Positions 39,688 to 49,213 of a stretch of 64,000 nucleotides of DNA are shown one piece after another. How positions within the stretch are numbered: position 1 is the stretch's first letter; every line of letters starts with the position of its first letter. Source of the DNA: Tabrizicola soli. Lineage in GTDB: Bacteria > Pseudomonadota > Alphaproteobacteria > Rhodobacterales > Rhodobacteraceae. Both the position numbers and the translations under genes were made by a program. Location: positions 62,001-126,000 of the forward strand of contig NZ_JAEACP010000009.1 in assembly GCF_015999335.1 (NCBI RefSeq), written 5' to 3'. Under the pieces are notes generated by a model. It had not been told where the DNA came from, did no database searches, and saw nothing but the letters and a program-made list of their open reading frames with translations.

Positions 39688-40797
39688 CTAGCGACCCGCC
39701 CGTACCTCGCCCAATTCGCCGATCGGGGACAGGATCACCTCGGTCGCGTTGCGCACCGTCAGGACCAGCCCCGGAAGCAGGCCGACCCGCGCCCTGGCAT
39801 CGGCCCGGAACGCCTCGTCTATTCCCACCAGCCCCGCGAACAGGCTGAGAAGCGCGGCATTCTCGCCCAGGTTCAGATGCCCGTCCCCGGTATTGTAGGC
39901 CGCCGTGTCGAGGTAGATGATCTTCTGGTCCGCAATTGCCGAGACATCCTCCAGATTGCCCAGGCGCTCGCCCGTGCCGGACAGCGTCGCGGACAGGCCC
40001 AGCACGCGGTCGCGCGAGTTGCCGAAGACCAGGAAGGGCTCGGGCAACTTGCCGATGTCCTTGGCCTGGCTGCGGAACACGTCCAGGTCCAGGTCGGGCG
40101 AGATCAGGATCACCCCCGCCACCCGGTCCAGCGCATTGGAGCGGTGGCGCAGGGCCATCTGCCGCAGCGTCTCCATTGTCAGGGCCGCGCCCATCGAATG
40201 CGCGACGACGATGATGTCCTTTGCCCCGGCGCCGGCCACCTCGTTCAGCAGGTCTTCGAACCCGCTGCGGGAATACAGCATCGAGTCGCGGTCGTAGACA
40301 TAGCCCAGCGCCGACCCGCGCGAGGGCCAGGCGTAATGCACCGCCACGCCCGGCACCTTCAGGTCATGGTGCATCTGCGCCACCCGGTAGACGCCCTCGG
40401 CCATCCGGGTGTTGAACCCGTGCACATAGACCACGGCGCTGGTCTGCTTGCGGATGCGCATCGCCTCGCGCAGGCTGTTGCGAAAGGAATCCGATCCGTC
40501 GAACAGCAGCGCGTTCTGGGTCAGGAAGTGTTTCGCCACGTCGGGCTTGCCTACCGTGGGCGGCCAGGTCAGTTCTCCCGGATCGCGGTCCACCGGGATC
40601 GCGATGTCATAACGCAGGAAATGCGCATCGTCCGAGCGTTCGCGGCCAAAGCCGCCTGCATCGCCCGCTTTGCGTGTGGTGCCGACGAAGATCGCCTCGG
40701 TCGCCTCGACCTTTGCCCCTTGGGGGACCGAGGCGAAATTGCCCCTCGGCGCACAGGCCGCGAGCGCCATGACCACCACCACGATAATGCGCCGCAC
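39688..40797 (-). CDS. DUF900-family alpha/beta hydrolase, predicted lipoprotein
   Basis: 369 residues. The N-terminus MRRIIVVVVMALAACAP has a lipoprotein signal with Cys at about residue 15, so the protein is probably membrane-attached in the periplasm. The hydrolase core shows VVYVHGFNTRMAEGV (oxyanion region) and VVAHSMGAAL with the nucleophilic Ser in the G/A-H-S-M-G form. DUF900 members are esterase-like; the substrate is unknown. It is transcribed against its neighbours. Confidence 0.85.
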   Translation of the reverse strand: MRRIIVVVVMALAACAPRGNFASVPQGAKVEATEAIFVGTTRKAGDAGGFGRERSDDAHFLRYDIAIPVDRDPGELTWPPTVGKPDVAKHFLTQNALLFDGSDSFRNSLREAMRIRKQTSAVVYVHGFNTRMAEGVYRVAQMHHDLKVPGVAVHYAWPSRGSALGYVYDRDSMLYSRSGFEDLLNEVAGAGAKDIIVVAHSMGAALTMETLRQMALRHRSNALDRVAGVILISPDLDLDVFRSQAKDIGKLPEPFLVFGNSRDRVLGLSATLSGTGERLGNLEDVSAIADQKIIYLDTAAYNTGDGHLNLGENAALLSLFAGLVGIDEAFRADARARVGLLPGLVLTVRNATEVILSPIGELGEVRAGR

Positions 40798-40937
40798 GCC
40801 ATGCCCCCCGCCGCTTCCCGGAAACGATCCTCGCCCCCGGACGCCAAGGCTTCAACCCCCGATCGCGCCGGTCGGTTCCGACTTGCCCTTGTCGCGGCGG
40901 GCGTCCACCCTTGGCCGCACAGCAAGCGGAGGACTCC

Positions 40938-41681
40938 ATGACCCTTTCCGGCAAGACCGCCCTCGTCACCGGCGGCAATCGCGGCATCGGCCTCGCCACC
41001 GTCCGCGCTTTGGCCGAGGCCGGGGCGACCGTCCATTTCACCACCCGCAGCGCCGCCAACCTCGCCGCCGCCCGGCGCGAGCTTGGCCCCGTCGCCGCCA
41101 CCGGCCATGTCGCCAACATGACCGACCGGCTTGCGATGACCACGCTTTTCGAGCAGCCGTTCGATATCCTGGTCAACAACGCCGCCGTGATCGGCCCCAT
41201 CGGCCGCATCCTGGACGTCCAGGTCGAGGATTGGGCGACGAACATCGACACCAACCTCACCGGAGCCTTCCATGTCGTGCAACTGGCGCTGCGCCACATG
41301 GTCGCGCAGGGCGCAGGCACCATCGTCAACCTCTCCTCCGGCGCCGCACACCGCCCCCAGGAGGGGTGGAGCGCCTATTGCGCCGGCAAGGCGGGCCTCG
41401 CCATGCTGACCCGCTCGGTCCATCTGGAATATGGCGCAGAGGGCATCCGCATCTTCGGCTTCGCGCCCGGCGTGGTGGATACCAACATGCAGGGCACGAT
41501 CCGGGCCTCGGGGATCAACCCGGTCTCGAAACTGCCGCGCGCCAGCCTTGCCCCGGCGGAAGAACCGGCCCGCGCCATCGCCTGGCTCTGCACCCCGGCC
41601 GCCGATGCGCTGGCCGGGCAAGAGCTTGACGTCCGCTCGCCCGAGCTTCGCGCCGCCGCCGGGCTTCCACCCTTGGCGTAA
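40938..41681 (+). CDS. SDR-family oxidoreductase
   Basis: Classical short-chain dehydrogenase (247 residues) with TGGNRGIG (11-18), NNAAV (80-84), catalytic Ser (133/134), Tyr147 and Lys151 in YCAGK. A GCGGAGGA ribosome-binding site stands before the ATG at 40938. Basic residues after the TxxxGxG and TTRS at the second strand suggest NADP rather than NAD. Substrate unknown; its position before an FAH hydrolase allows a sugar-acid dehydrogenase role. Confidence 0.88.
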   Translation: MTLSGKTALVTGGNRGIGLATVRALAEAGATVHFTTRSAANLAAARRELGPVAATGHVANMTDRLAMTTLFEQPFDILVNNAAVIGPIGRILDVQVEDWATNIDTNLTGAFHVVQLALRHMVAQGAGTIVNLSSGAAHRPQEGWSAYCAGKAGLAMLTRSVHLEYGAEGIRIFGFAPGVVDTNMQGTIRASGINPVSKLPRASLAPAEEPARAIAWLCTPAADALAGQELDVRSPELRAAAGLPPLA

Positions 41682-41720
41682 GGCGGCTAGCATGTCGGCA
41701 AAACCAACAGGGATCATCAG

Positions 41721-42557
41721 ATGAAACTTCTTCGCTACGGGCCGCAGGGCCAGGAAAAACCCGGTCTCCTCGACGCCGAAGGCGCGATCCGTGACCTCTC
41801 GGCCCATGTGCCCGACCTTGCCGGCTCCGTGCTGGGCGACCTTGGCCGCCTTGCCGGCATCGACCCCGAGAGCCTGCCCCTCGTCCCCGGCGCCCCGCGC
41901 ATCGGCCCCTGTGTCGCGGGCACCGGCAAGTTCATCTGCATCGGCCTGAACTATGCCGACCACGCCGCCGAAAGCGGCCTCAAGGTCCCGCCCGAGCCGG
42001 TGGTCTTCCTGAAGGCCACCTCGGCCATCTGCGGCCCGGACGACCCTATCCTGATTCCCCGGGGATCGGAAAAGACCGACTGGGAGGTCGAGCTTGGCAT
42101 CGTCATCGGCAAACCGGGCAAATACCTGACCGAGGCGCAGGCGCTGGACCATGTCGCCGGTTACTGCGTGGTCAACGACGTCTCCGAGCGCGCCTTCCAG
42201 ACCGAACGCTCGGGCCAGTGGACCAAGGGCAAAAGCTGCGACAACTTCGGCCAGACCGGCCCCTGGCTCGTCACCCCCGACGAGGTGCCGGACCCGCAGG
42301 ACCTGGACATGTGGCTGAAGGTCAACGGCGAGACGATGCAGAGCGGCTCGACCCGGACCATGGTCTACGGGGTGGCCTTTCTCGTTTCCTATCTCTCGCA
42401 GTTCTTCACCCTGCAGCCCGGCGACATCATCTCGACCGGCACCCCGCCCGGCGTCGGCATGGGAAAGAAGCCGCCCCAATACCTCAAGGCCGGGGATGTG
42501 GTGGAACTCGGGGTCGAGGGGCTGGGCACCCAGCGCCAGACCTGCCTGCAGGACTGA
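41721..42557 (+). CDS. fumarylacetoacetate hydrolase family protein
   Basis: 278 residues of the FAH fold. The C-terminal catalytic domain begins at about residue 70 with KFICIGLNYADHAAESG; metal ligands lie in TDWEVELGIVIGKPGK (Glu, Glu), and NDVSERAFQ follows. Close relatives hydrolyse 2,4-diketo-3-deoxy sugar acids such as those from L-fuconate or L-rhamnonate; such proteins are often mislabelled ureidoglycolate lyase. The SDR 40 bases upstream would supply the matching dehydrogenase step, which is inference. Confidence 0.88.
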   Translation: MKLLRYGPQGQEKPGLLDAEGAIRDLSAHVPDLAGSVLGDLGRLAGIDPESLPLVPGAPRIGPCVAGTGKFICIGLNYADHAAESGLKVPPEPVVFLKATSAICGPDDPILIPRGSEKTDWEVELGIVIGKPGKYLTEAQALDHVAGYCVVNDVSERAFQTERSGQWTKGKSCDNFGQTGPWLVTPDEVPDPQDLDMWLKVNGETMQSGSTRTMVYGVAFLVSYLSQFFTLQPGDIISTGTPPGVGMGKKPPQYLKAGDVVELGVEGLGTQRQTCLQD

Positions 42558-42690
42558 CATGGCCCGCTGGGGTTGCCTGGACCCCGGCGCCGCTACGGCC
42601 GGCCGCCTAACGTCCCGATCGGAAGCACATGACACCGCAGATGGTCCCCGCCGCCATGTCCCGCGACCGCCGCGCGGGGCTTGCCCGGTG

Positions 42691-44592
42691 ATGCGCGCGC
42701 TGGCCCTTGCCCTCGGCCTTGCCGCCCCCGCCGGGGCGCAATCGCTGTACGAGGCGAGTTCGGCCCTCGACCTGCACCCTTGCGAGCTTTCCGCCCTCTC
42801 CTGCACCACGCTCACACTGCCGCTCGACCATCGCGCCAACGATCCGTCGCGCACCATCGACATCACCTTCGCCCTTTCCTTCGCCAATGTCGAAAGCCGG
42901 GGCATCCTGTTCTACGTCGTCGGCGGGCCGGGGGCCTCGGGCCTCGCCTCGGCGGAAGGCTACCTGTCTTCCTTCGACCGGGAGCTGACCGACTACATGG
43001 ACATCGTCTTTGTCGACCAGCGCGGCACCGGCCCCGACCATGGCCTCGCCTGTCCCGCAGCGCAGGGCCGCTTCGACGCCGCCGACTTCTCGATCCGCGA
43101 TCCGCAGGCCGCCAAGGCCGCCGCCCACGCCTATGTCGCCGATTGCACCGCCGAGATGGACCGGCCCGGCCTTCTGCCCTTCGTCGCCTCGGACCAGGCG
43201 ATCCGCGATACCGAGGCTTTCCGCCAGAAGATCGGCGCACCGAAGGTCTGGCTTTACGGCGAAAGCTACGGCACCCAGTTCGTCCAGGCCTATGCCACCG
43301 CCTTCCCCCAGGCGGTCAGGGGCGTGATCCTGGACGGTGTGGTGGACCTTTCGCTGGACGCGCCCGGCTTCTACGCCGGCTTCACCACCGCGGCCGAGGG
43401 CATCCTGGCCCGCACCCTTGCCGCCTGCGCCGAGATCGCGTCCTGTGCCCGCGACACCGGCGGCGATCCCGCCGCGCTGTACGACCGCCTCGCCGCGCGC
43501 CTCGACCGCGAAGCGATCCCGGTGGCCCTCACCCTTTCCGACGGCAGGACCGAGAAGCGCCGGTTGACCCGCGGCCTGTTCGAGGCCAGCGCCTTCTTCG
43601 CCCTCTACGCGCCCGAGGGCAGGGCCGAGTTCCTGCGTGCCCTCGCCGCCGCCGGCCGCGACAATTTCGTGCCGCTCTTGCAGCTGGGCTATGCCAACAT
43701 GTTCATCGACCCGGAAACCGGTCTGGGGATGGAGGATCCCGGCTGGTTCGGCGCCGCCTTCTACGCGATCACCTGCACCGATTACGACAGCGGCCCCGGC
43801 ACGCCCGACGAACGCGCCGACCGGATCCTGTCCCGCGCGACCGCCCTTGCCCCAGAGGCACCGCGCCTTCTGCGGGCCTATTTCCCGGAACAGCTCGCCT
43901 GCGCTTACTGGCCGCACCAGGGTCCGCCGACCCGGCCCGCACCCTATGCCGGGGGCGACTGGCCGACGCTGGTCCTGAACGGCGACGCCGATCCGATCAC
44001 TCCGGTCGCCATGGCCCAGGACGTGCTGGACCGCGCCGCCAATGCCTTCGGCATCTTCATGCAGGGCGGCCCGCATGTGATCTGGGGCCGGGGCCATGCC
44101 TGCCCCGACGGCATCGTCCGGGCCGCGCTGATGGACGGCATCCTGCCCTCGGCGCGCGAACAGCACTGCCGCGAGGATCTGGTGCAGGACTACACGCCGC
44201 TTACCCTTACCGATCCGGCCCAGCTTGGCGACCCGCTCGCCATCGCCCAGGCCGTGGATACCGAGCTCTACCAGAGCATCGCGTTTTCGGTCTGGGACGG
44301 GGTGCATCCGGTGAGCATCGGCTGCGACCATGGCGGACTTTTCACTGCCCTGCCCACCGACCGGGGCACCGACTACGATTTCCGGGCCTGCAGCTTCTGG
44401 CCCGGACTCGCCGTCACCGGCACCGGGGTCGAGAGCAACCTGGGCGAGGCTGACGACCGCATCACCCTGGCCTTGACCATCGCCGGCGACGGACGTGGCG
44501 AAATTCGTTACACTTACCGCCTCGCAGATGAGGCCTGGTCGATCTCGGGCAGCTGGAACGGCCAGCCCGTGCACCTGCCGCGCCTGCCCTGA
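42691..44592 (+). CDS. secreted alpha/beta hydrolase of the S33 peptidase (tripeptidyl aminopeptidase) family
   Basis: 633 residues. Signal peptide MRALALALGLAAPAGA. The hydrolase core has the oxyanion segment VVGGPGASG (76-84), the nucleophile elbow YGESYG (Ser192), a C-terminal NGDADPITP (Asp) and GRGHACP (His). The overall arrangement matches S33 peptidases of the tripeptidyl-aminopeptidase type, which release N-terminal residues from peptides outside the cytoplasm. An extra beta-rich C-terminal section (about 500-633) is unassigned. The ATG at 42691 starts the signal peptide directly; the frame is open 65 codons upstream. Confidence 0.82.
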   Translation: MRALALALGLAAPAGAQSLYEASSALDLHPCELSALSCTTLTLPLDHRANDPSRTIDITFALSFANVESRGILFYVVGGPGASGLASAEGYLSSFDRELTDYMDIVFVDQRGTGPDHGLACPAAQGRFDAADFSIRDPQAAKAAAHAYVADCTAEMDRPGLLPFVASDQAIRDTEAFRQKIGAPKVWLYGESYGTQFVQAYATAFPQAVRGVILDGVVDLSLDAPGFYAGFTTAAEGILARTLAACAEIASCARDTGGDPAALYDRLAARLDREAIPVALTLSDGRTEKRRLTRGLFEASAFFALYAPEGRAEFLRALAAAGRDNFVPLLQLGYANMFIDPETGLGMEDPGWFGAAFYAITCTDYDSGPGTPDERADRILSRATALAPEAPRLLRAYFPEQLACAYWPHQGPPTRPAPYAGGDWPTLVLNGDADPITPVAMAQDVLDRAANAFGIFMQGGPHVIWGRGHACPDGIVRAALMDGILPSAREQHCREDLVQDYTPLTLTDPAQLGDPLAIAQAVDTELYQSIAFSVWDGVHPVSIGCDHGGLFTALPTDRGTDYDFRACSFWPGLAVTGTGVESNLGEADDRITLALTIAGDGRGEIRYTYRLADEAWSISGSWNGQPVHLPRLP

Positions 44593-44610
44593 CCGCAACG
44601 GGTTCCCCAA

Positions 44611-45567
44611 ATGGTCGACCTTGCCGCACTCCCGGACGACCCCGACGCGGTGGCGCGGGCCGTGCGGGCGCTGATGCCCGCCTTTCGGCGCCAGGCCCGG
44701 CTTGCCCTTGCCGTCATGGCCCTGTCGGCCGCCTTCGCGGCGACCGCCGTCCTGGTGGCGCTGGGGTCGGGGCTGGAGACCAGGGCCCTCCTGAAGGTGG
44801 TGATGGTCGGCGTGATCGGCCTCGGCCTCGTCGTCGTCGCCGCCCGGCGATGGGCCGTCCGCCGGCAAGAGGTGGCGGTGATGTCCATCCTTGCCCGATC
44901 CATCGGCCTGACCCATGCCAAGGACGCCAGCGCCTTCGTCCGGTCCCTGCCGAAACGCCTCCTGCCCGAGCGCTCCTTGCGGAAGGGAGAGGACCACATC
45001 CACGGCACACTGGGCGCACATGCGATCGAGATGGCCGAGGTCACGGCCGAAACCGGCGGCAAAAGCTCCCGCATCCTCTTCCGGGGCATTGTCGCCCGGT
45101 TCCCGAACCGGACGGCGATGCCCGCCTTCTTCATCGCGCTGGCGGATGACACCCGCTCGGGCCTGTTCTCCGGCGCAAATCTCTCGACCGAGGGCCTGCA
45201 TCACCGGCGCGACGTTGCTGTCGGCCAGCGGAGCTATGGCATCTGGACCTCATCGAAGGACGGCCCCGAGCCGCCAGCCCTGTCGGCGGTGATCGGGATT
45301 CTGACGGGGTTGGAGACCGTCGTGCCGGGCGCGCAACTCTACGCCGCCACCTCGAACGGAGAGGTCATCCATGTCGCCCTGACCCACGGCCGCAACCTGT
45401 TCCGGGTCGGGGGGCTTTTCCCTGGCGAGGACCGCATCTTCGCCGATGTGCAGGCCGCGCTGCGCGACCTGGCGGCGCCCCTGTCGCTGGCGAACGCCTT
45501 GATCCAGGCCGAAGCGGCCGCCGCGCAAAAGTTAAGGGGGCGTGAATCGCCCCCTGCAACCCCTTGA
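44611..45567 (+). CDS. DUF3137-like membrane protein
   Basis: 318 residues. Two hydrophobic helices (about 28-50 and 58-78) follow a short cytosolic N-terminus; the rest is soluble and contains RILFRGIVARFPN, which recalls DUF3137 proteins where a similar segment follows paired helices. Function unknown. It starts 18 bases after the S33 peptidase gene and ends 36 bases before convergent argG. Confidence 0.6.
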   Translation: MVDLAALPDDPDAVARAVRALMPAFRRQARLALAVMALSAAFAATAVLVALGSGLETRALLKVVMVGVIGLGLVVVAARRWAVRRQEVAVMSILARSIGLTHAKDASAFVRSLPKRLLPERSLRKGEDHIHGTLGAHAIEMAEVTAETGGKSSRILFRGIVARFPNRTAMPAFFIALADDTRSGLFSGANLSTEGLHHRRDVAVGQRSYGIWTSSKDGPEPPALSAVIGILTGLETVVPGAQLYAATSNGEVIHVALTHGRNLFRVGGLFPGEDRIFADVQAALRDLAAPLSLANALIQAEAAAAQKLRGRESPPATP

Positions 45568-45603
45568 TGTTCCTGGTGGACGAGACCTGCCCACGCTGGA
45601 CGG

Positions 45604-46833
45604 CTATTTCTTCGCCACCCGCGCGTTCCGGCTCGCGATCAGCCGCAGCCGCAGCCCGTTCAGCCGGATGAAGCCTTCCGCATCCTTCTGGTCGTAGGCC
45701 CCCGCGTCCTCCTCGAAGGTCACGTGCTTCTCGCTGTACAGCGAATGCTCCGACCAGCGCGCCACGGTCGCCGCCCGACCCTTGTAGAGCTTGACCCGCA
45801 CCGTGCCCGAGACATGCTCCTGCGTCTTGTCGATCAGCGCCTGCAGCGCCTCGCGCTCGGGCGAGAACCAGAAGCCGTTGTAGATCAGTTCCGCATAACG
45901 CGGCATGATGCTGTCCTTCAGGTGGCCGGCGCCGGCATCCAGCGTGATCTGCTCGATCCCGCGATGCGCTTCCAGAAGGATCGTGCCGCCGGGGGTCTCG
46001 TAGATCCCGCGCGACTTCATGCCGACGAAACGGTTCTCGACCAGGTCCAGCACGCCGACGCCATGCTTGCCGCCCAGTTCGTTCAGCTTGGTCAGGATCG
46101 TGGCCGGGCTCATCGCCTCGCCGTTGATCGCCACTGCGTCGCCCTTCTCGAAGGTGATCTCCACCATCTCGGCCTGGTCGGGGGCCTCTTCCACCGGCAC
46201 GACGCGCTGGAGCACATAGTTCGGGAATTCCTCGGCCGGGTTCTCCAGCACGCGGCCCTCGGACGAGGTGTGCAAGAGGTTCGCATCGACCGAGAACGGT
46301 GCCTCGCCGCGCTTGTCCTTGGCGATCGGGATCTGGTTCGCCTCGGCGAATTCCAGCAGCTTCGTCCGGCTGGTCAGGTCCCACAGCCGCCAGGGCGCGA
46401 TCACCTTGATCGCCGGGTCCAGCGCGGCGGCCGAAAGCTCGAACCGGACCTGGTCGTTGCCCTTGCCGGTCGCGCCATGCGCCACCGCATCTGCGCCCGT
46501 CTCATGCGCGATCCGCACCAGATGCTGGCTGATCAGCGGCCGCGCGATCGAGGTGCCGAGGAGATACAGCCCCTCATACAACGCATTGGCCCGGAACATC
46601 GGGAAGACGAAATCGCGCACGAATTCCTCGCGCACGTCGACGATATGGATGTTCTCGGGCTTGATCCCCAAGAGGATCGCCTTCTGCCGCGCCGGTTCCA
46701 GCTCCTCGCCCTGGCCCAGGTCGGCGGTGAAGGTCACCACCTCGCAGCCGTATTCGGTCTGCAGCCACTTCAGGATGATCGAGGTATCGAGACCGCCCGA
46801 ATAGGCAAGGACGACTTTCTTGGGCTTCAGCAT
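45604..46833 (-). CDS. argG: argininosuccinate synthase
   Basis: ATP-dependent condensation of citrulline and aspartate in arginine synthesis. 409 residues. The ATP-pyrophosphatase P-loop is AYSGGLDTS (10-18); [10 protein letters not shown] is the citrulline/aspartate-binding segment. The ATG at 46833 gives the standard [16 protein letters not shown] start; the frame is open 14 codons more. No ARG-box or leader peptide was recognised in front. Confidence 0.98.
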   Translation of the reverse strand: MLKPKKVVLAYSGGLDTSIILKWLQTEYGCEVVTFTADLGQGEELEPARQKAILLGIKPENIHIVDVREEFVRDFVFPMFRANALYEGLYLLGTSIARPLISQHLVRIAHETGADAVAHGATGKGNDQVRFELSAAALDPAIKVIAPWRLWDLTSRTKLLEFAEANQIPIAKDKRGEAPFSVDANLLHTSSEGRVLENPAEEFPNYVLQRVVPVEEAPDQAEMVEITFEKGDAVAINGEAMSPATILTKLNELGGKHGVGVLDLVENRFVGMKSRGIYETPGGTILLEAHRGIEQITLDAGAGHLKDSIMPRYAELIYNGFWFSPEREALQALIDKTQEHVSGTVRVKLYKGRAATVARWSEHSLYSEKHVTFEEDAGAYDQKDAEGFIRLNGLRLRLIASRNARVAKK

Positions 46834-46912
46834 CGGGAAGGCTCCATCGCGGGTTTTGCTGGCGATTAAAGCCAAACCGCCGCCTTAGCAAGGTCACCGG
46901 CGGCCCGGACAT

Positions 46913-46943
46913 GGAACGGCCCGCCACCTGGGCGGGCCGTTCC
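46913..46943. other. 13-bp perfect hairpin between argG and the Gly-rich protein gene
   Basis: GGAACGGCCCGCC (46913-46925) pairs perfectly with GGCGGGCCGTTCC (46931-46943) around ACCTG. It lies 22 bases after the end of the minus-strand gene at 46965. There is no T-run on either side, so it may act as an mRNA 3'-end stabiliser or a hairpin-only terminator. Confidence 0.6.
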
Positions 46944-46964
46944 GGATCGCGCGTGCCGGATCGG

Positions 46965-47849
46965 TCACTCGACCACGACGACGACTTCACCTTCCGGGAC
47001 GACCTCTTCCTCGGGGACCACCGCCGCCATATCGTCCTCGGCCTGGGTTTCTTCGATCGCGGCGTCGATGGCCTCCTGGTCGGTCGCCAGCCGCTCCCGC
47101 AGCTGACCCAGCAGCGTGTCGAGGTCGCCGTCCTTGTTCCAGGCGTCGCCGATCGCGGTTTCCGCATCGGTCACGCCCTGCTCGGCTTCCAGCGCGGCCG
47201 CTTCGGCGGCGGCGATCTCCTCTTCGGTCGGGCGGGTCTTGCCGTCGACGGCCGCGATCAGACCGTCGAGATCCTGGTTGGCAAGCGTGGGATCCAAGTC
47301 CTTCGCCGCGACGTAATCCTCGACCGTGGCATAGCCGCTTTCCGCAAGCGCGGCGTCAAGCGCGTCGAACTCTGCTTCGATCTCGGCCATCTCGGTGGCG
47401 GCGCCGGCAGCCTCGGCCGCGGCGGAATCGGCGATGGCGAGGCCCGCCAGCAGGCCGACCGGGCCGTTGGTGGTCTGGCCGTTGCGGATATGCGCCAGGA
47501 CCGCGTTGATGTTGGCGTGCAGCGCGCCGTTCATCTTGCCCAGTTCGTTCGGGGCAAGTTCACCCTCGACCGTGGTCTTCGTCTTGGCCTTGGAGGCCTT
47601 CACCTTGGTCGCGGCGGGGTTCGCCTTCTCGGTCTTGGCGGCCTTGCCCTTTGCTTCCGCCTTGCCCTTTCCTTCGGACTTGCCGTTGCCACCGCCGTTG
47701 CCGCCACCATTACCACCGCCTTTACCGCCGCCGTTGCCGCCCTTTTCGGCATAGGCGGCACCGCCGTCGCCCAGATCGAAGACCGGCAGGACCGGAGTGA
47801 AGGTCAGGGCGGACACCGCCAGGGTGAGAGCCAAAGGTTTCAGGTTCAT
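46965..47849 (-). CDS. secreted Gly/Lys-rich low-complexity protein of unknown function
   Basis: 294 residues. A signal peptide (1-34, cut probably after AAYA) leads into a Gly/Asn run (EKGGNGGGKGGGNGGGNGGG, 35-54), a Lys/Ala-rich stretch (55-95) and a conserved-looking block GKMNGALHANINAVLAHIRNG (about 104-124). The rest is Ala/Glu-rich, predicted helical, and the tail ends with a run of Glu and Val. Similar Gly-rich exported proteins are common in Rhodobacterales, but no function is known to me. The ATG at 47849 follows AAGGAAAC at a normal distance. Divergent from ilvA. Confidence 0.75.
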   Translation of the reverse strand: MNLKPLALTLAVSALTFTPVLPVFDLGDGGAAYAEKGGNGGGKGGGNGGGNGGGNGKSEGKGKAEAKGKAAKTEKANPAATKVKASKAKTKTTVEGELAPNELGKMNGALHANINAVLAHIRNGQTTNGPVGLLAGLAIADSAAAEAAGAATEMAEIEAEFDALDAALAESGYATVEDYVAAKDLDPTLANQDLDGLIAAVDGKTRPTEEEIAAAEAAALEAEQGVTDAETAIGDAWNKDGDLDTLLGQLRERLATDQEAIDAAIEETQAEDDMAAVVPEEEVVPEGEVVVVVE

Positions 47850-47962
47850 AGTTTTGTTTCCTTCGCATATGGCTGGGAATGTCATGGATGGACCACAGGG
47901 TCACTCGATGGCAAAAATATGACGAGGCCAATAAACCGGGCATAAACCGAGGGTATAGAGCT

Positions 47963-49213
47963 TTGAAAACCGGCAAGATTCTGCCAGCGCGTGTGACGAG
48001 CGAGGCCCTGCGCGAACTTTTTCCCGCAACGCCCCTGCAGCGCAACGATCATCTCTCGGCGCGGTATGGCGCCGAAATCCTGCTGAAACGCGAGGATCTC
48101 ACCCCCGTCCGCAGCTACAAGATTCGCGGCGCCTTCAACGCGATGCGCAAGATGCGGCTGCGCGATCCCGGTCAGCGGCAGTTCGTCTGCGCCAGCGCGG
48201 GCAATCATGCCCAGGGGGTCGCCTTCGCCTGCCGCCACTTCGGGGTCGAGGGCGTGATCTTCATGCCCGTGACCACGCCGCAGCAGAAGATCGACAAGAC
48301 CCGGATCTTCGGCGGCGACCAGGTGCAGATCCGGCTGACCGGCGACTATTTCGACCAGACCCTCGCCGCGGCGCAGGCCTTCTGCGCCGAGCGCGGGGCG
48401 CATTTCCTTTCCCCCTTCGACGATCCCGACGTGATCGAGGGCCAGGCCTCGGTCGCGGTCGAGATTCTGGACCAGCTGGGGCGCGCGCCGGATATGGTGG
48501 TCCTGCCGGTGGGCGGCGGCGGTCTGGCTTCGGGGGTGACCAGCTATCTGCGCGAGGTCGCGCCCGAGGTGGAGTTCCGTTTCGTCGAGCCGCTTGGCGG
48601 GGCCAGCCTGACCGCCGCGCTGCGCGAGGGCGGGCCGGTGAAGCTCCCGCGCGTGAACAGCTTCGTCGACGGTGCGGCCGTGGCGCGGATGGGCGACCGG
48701 ACCTTTGCCATGCTCGACTGGGTCAGGCGCGAGCATGTCCATCTCGCGCCCGAGGACCGGATCTGCGTCACCATGCTGGAGATGCTGAACGTCGAGGGCA
48801 TCGTGCTGGAACCCGCCGGGGCCTTGGCCGTGGACGTGCTGCCGGAGCTGGCCGGGGAGATCGCGGGCAAGACCGTGGTCTGTGTCACCTCGGGCGGCAA
48901 CTTCGACTTCGAGCGCCTGCCCGAGGTCAAGGAACGTGCCCAAAGGTTCTCGGGGCTGAAGAAATATTTCATCCTGCGGATGCCGCAGCGGCCCGGTGCG
49001 CTGCGCGAGTTCCTGAACATGCTGGGTCCCGACGACGACATCACGCGCTTTGAGTATCTGAAGAAATCCGCCCGCAACTTCGGCTCGGTCCTGATCGGGA
49101 TCGAGACGAAGGACGCCGGGCATTTCCGCCAGTTCACCGACCGGATGGACGCCGCGGGCCTGGCGTTCCGCGATATCACCAGCGACGAGGCCCTGTCGGA
49201 ATTCCTCATCTAG
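47963..49213 (+). CDS. ilvA: threonine ammonia-lyase IlvA
   Basis: PLP-dependent deamination of threonine to 2-oxobutanoate, the first step of isoleucine synthesis. About 416 residues: the catalytic domain has the PLP Lys in SYKIRGAFNAMRK and the glycine-rich VGGGGLASG; a single ACT-like regulatory domain (YFILRMPQRPGALREFL...) occupies the C-terminus, as in the short form. The start is uncertain: the frame is open to an ATG at 47879, but that stretch looks non-coding. A TTG at 47963 with GAGGG nine bases upstream gives a typical N-terminus; a GTG at 47993 is the alternative. The stop overlaps convergent hpt by 4 bases. Confidence 0.93.
   Translation: MKTGKILPARVTSEALRELFPATPLQRNDHLSARYGAEILLKREDLTPVRSYKIRGAFNAMRKMRLRDPGQRQFVCASAGNHAQGVAFACRHFGVEGVIFMPVTTPQQKIDKTRIFGGDQVQIRLTGDYFDQTLAAAQAFCAERGAHFLSPFDDPDVIEGQASVAVEILDQLGRAPDMVVLPVGGGGLASGVTSYLREVAPEVEFRFVEPLGGASLTAALREGGPVKLPRVNSFVDGAAVARMGDRTFAMLDWVRREHVHLAPEDRICVTMLEMLNVEGIVLEPAGALAVDVLPELAGEIAGKTVVCVTSGGNFDFERLPEVKERAQRFSGLKKYFILRMPQRPGALREFLNMLGPDDDITRFEYLKKSARNFGSVLIGIETKDAGHFRQFTDRMDAAGLAFRDITSDEALSEFLI

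Noticed and set aside
42607-45204. 865-codon open frame antisense to the S33 peptidase and DUF3137-like genes
   Set aside because: Shadow frame of GC-rich coding sequence; composition dominated by Gly, Ala, Arg and Val without motifs.
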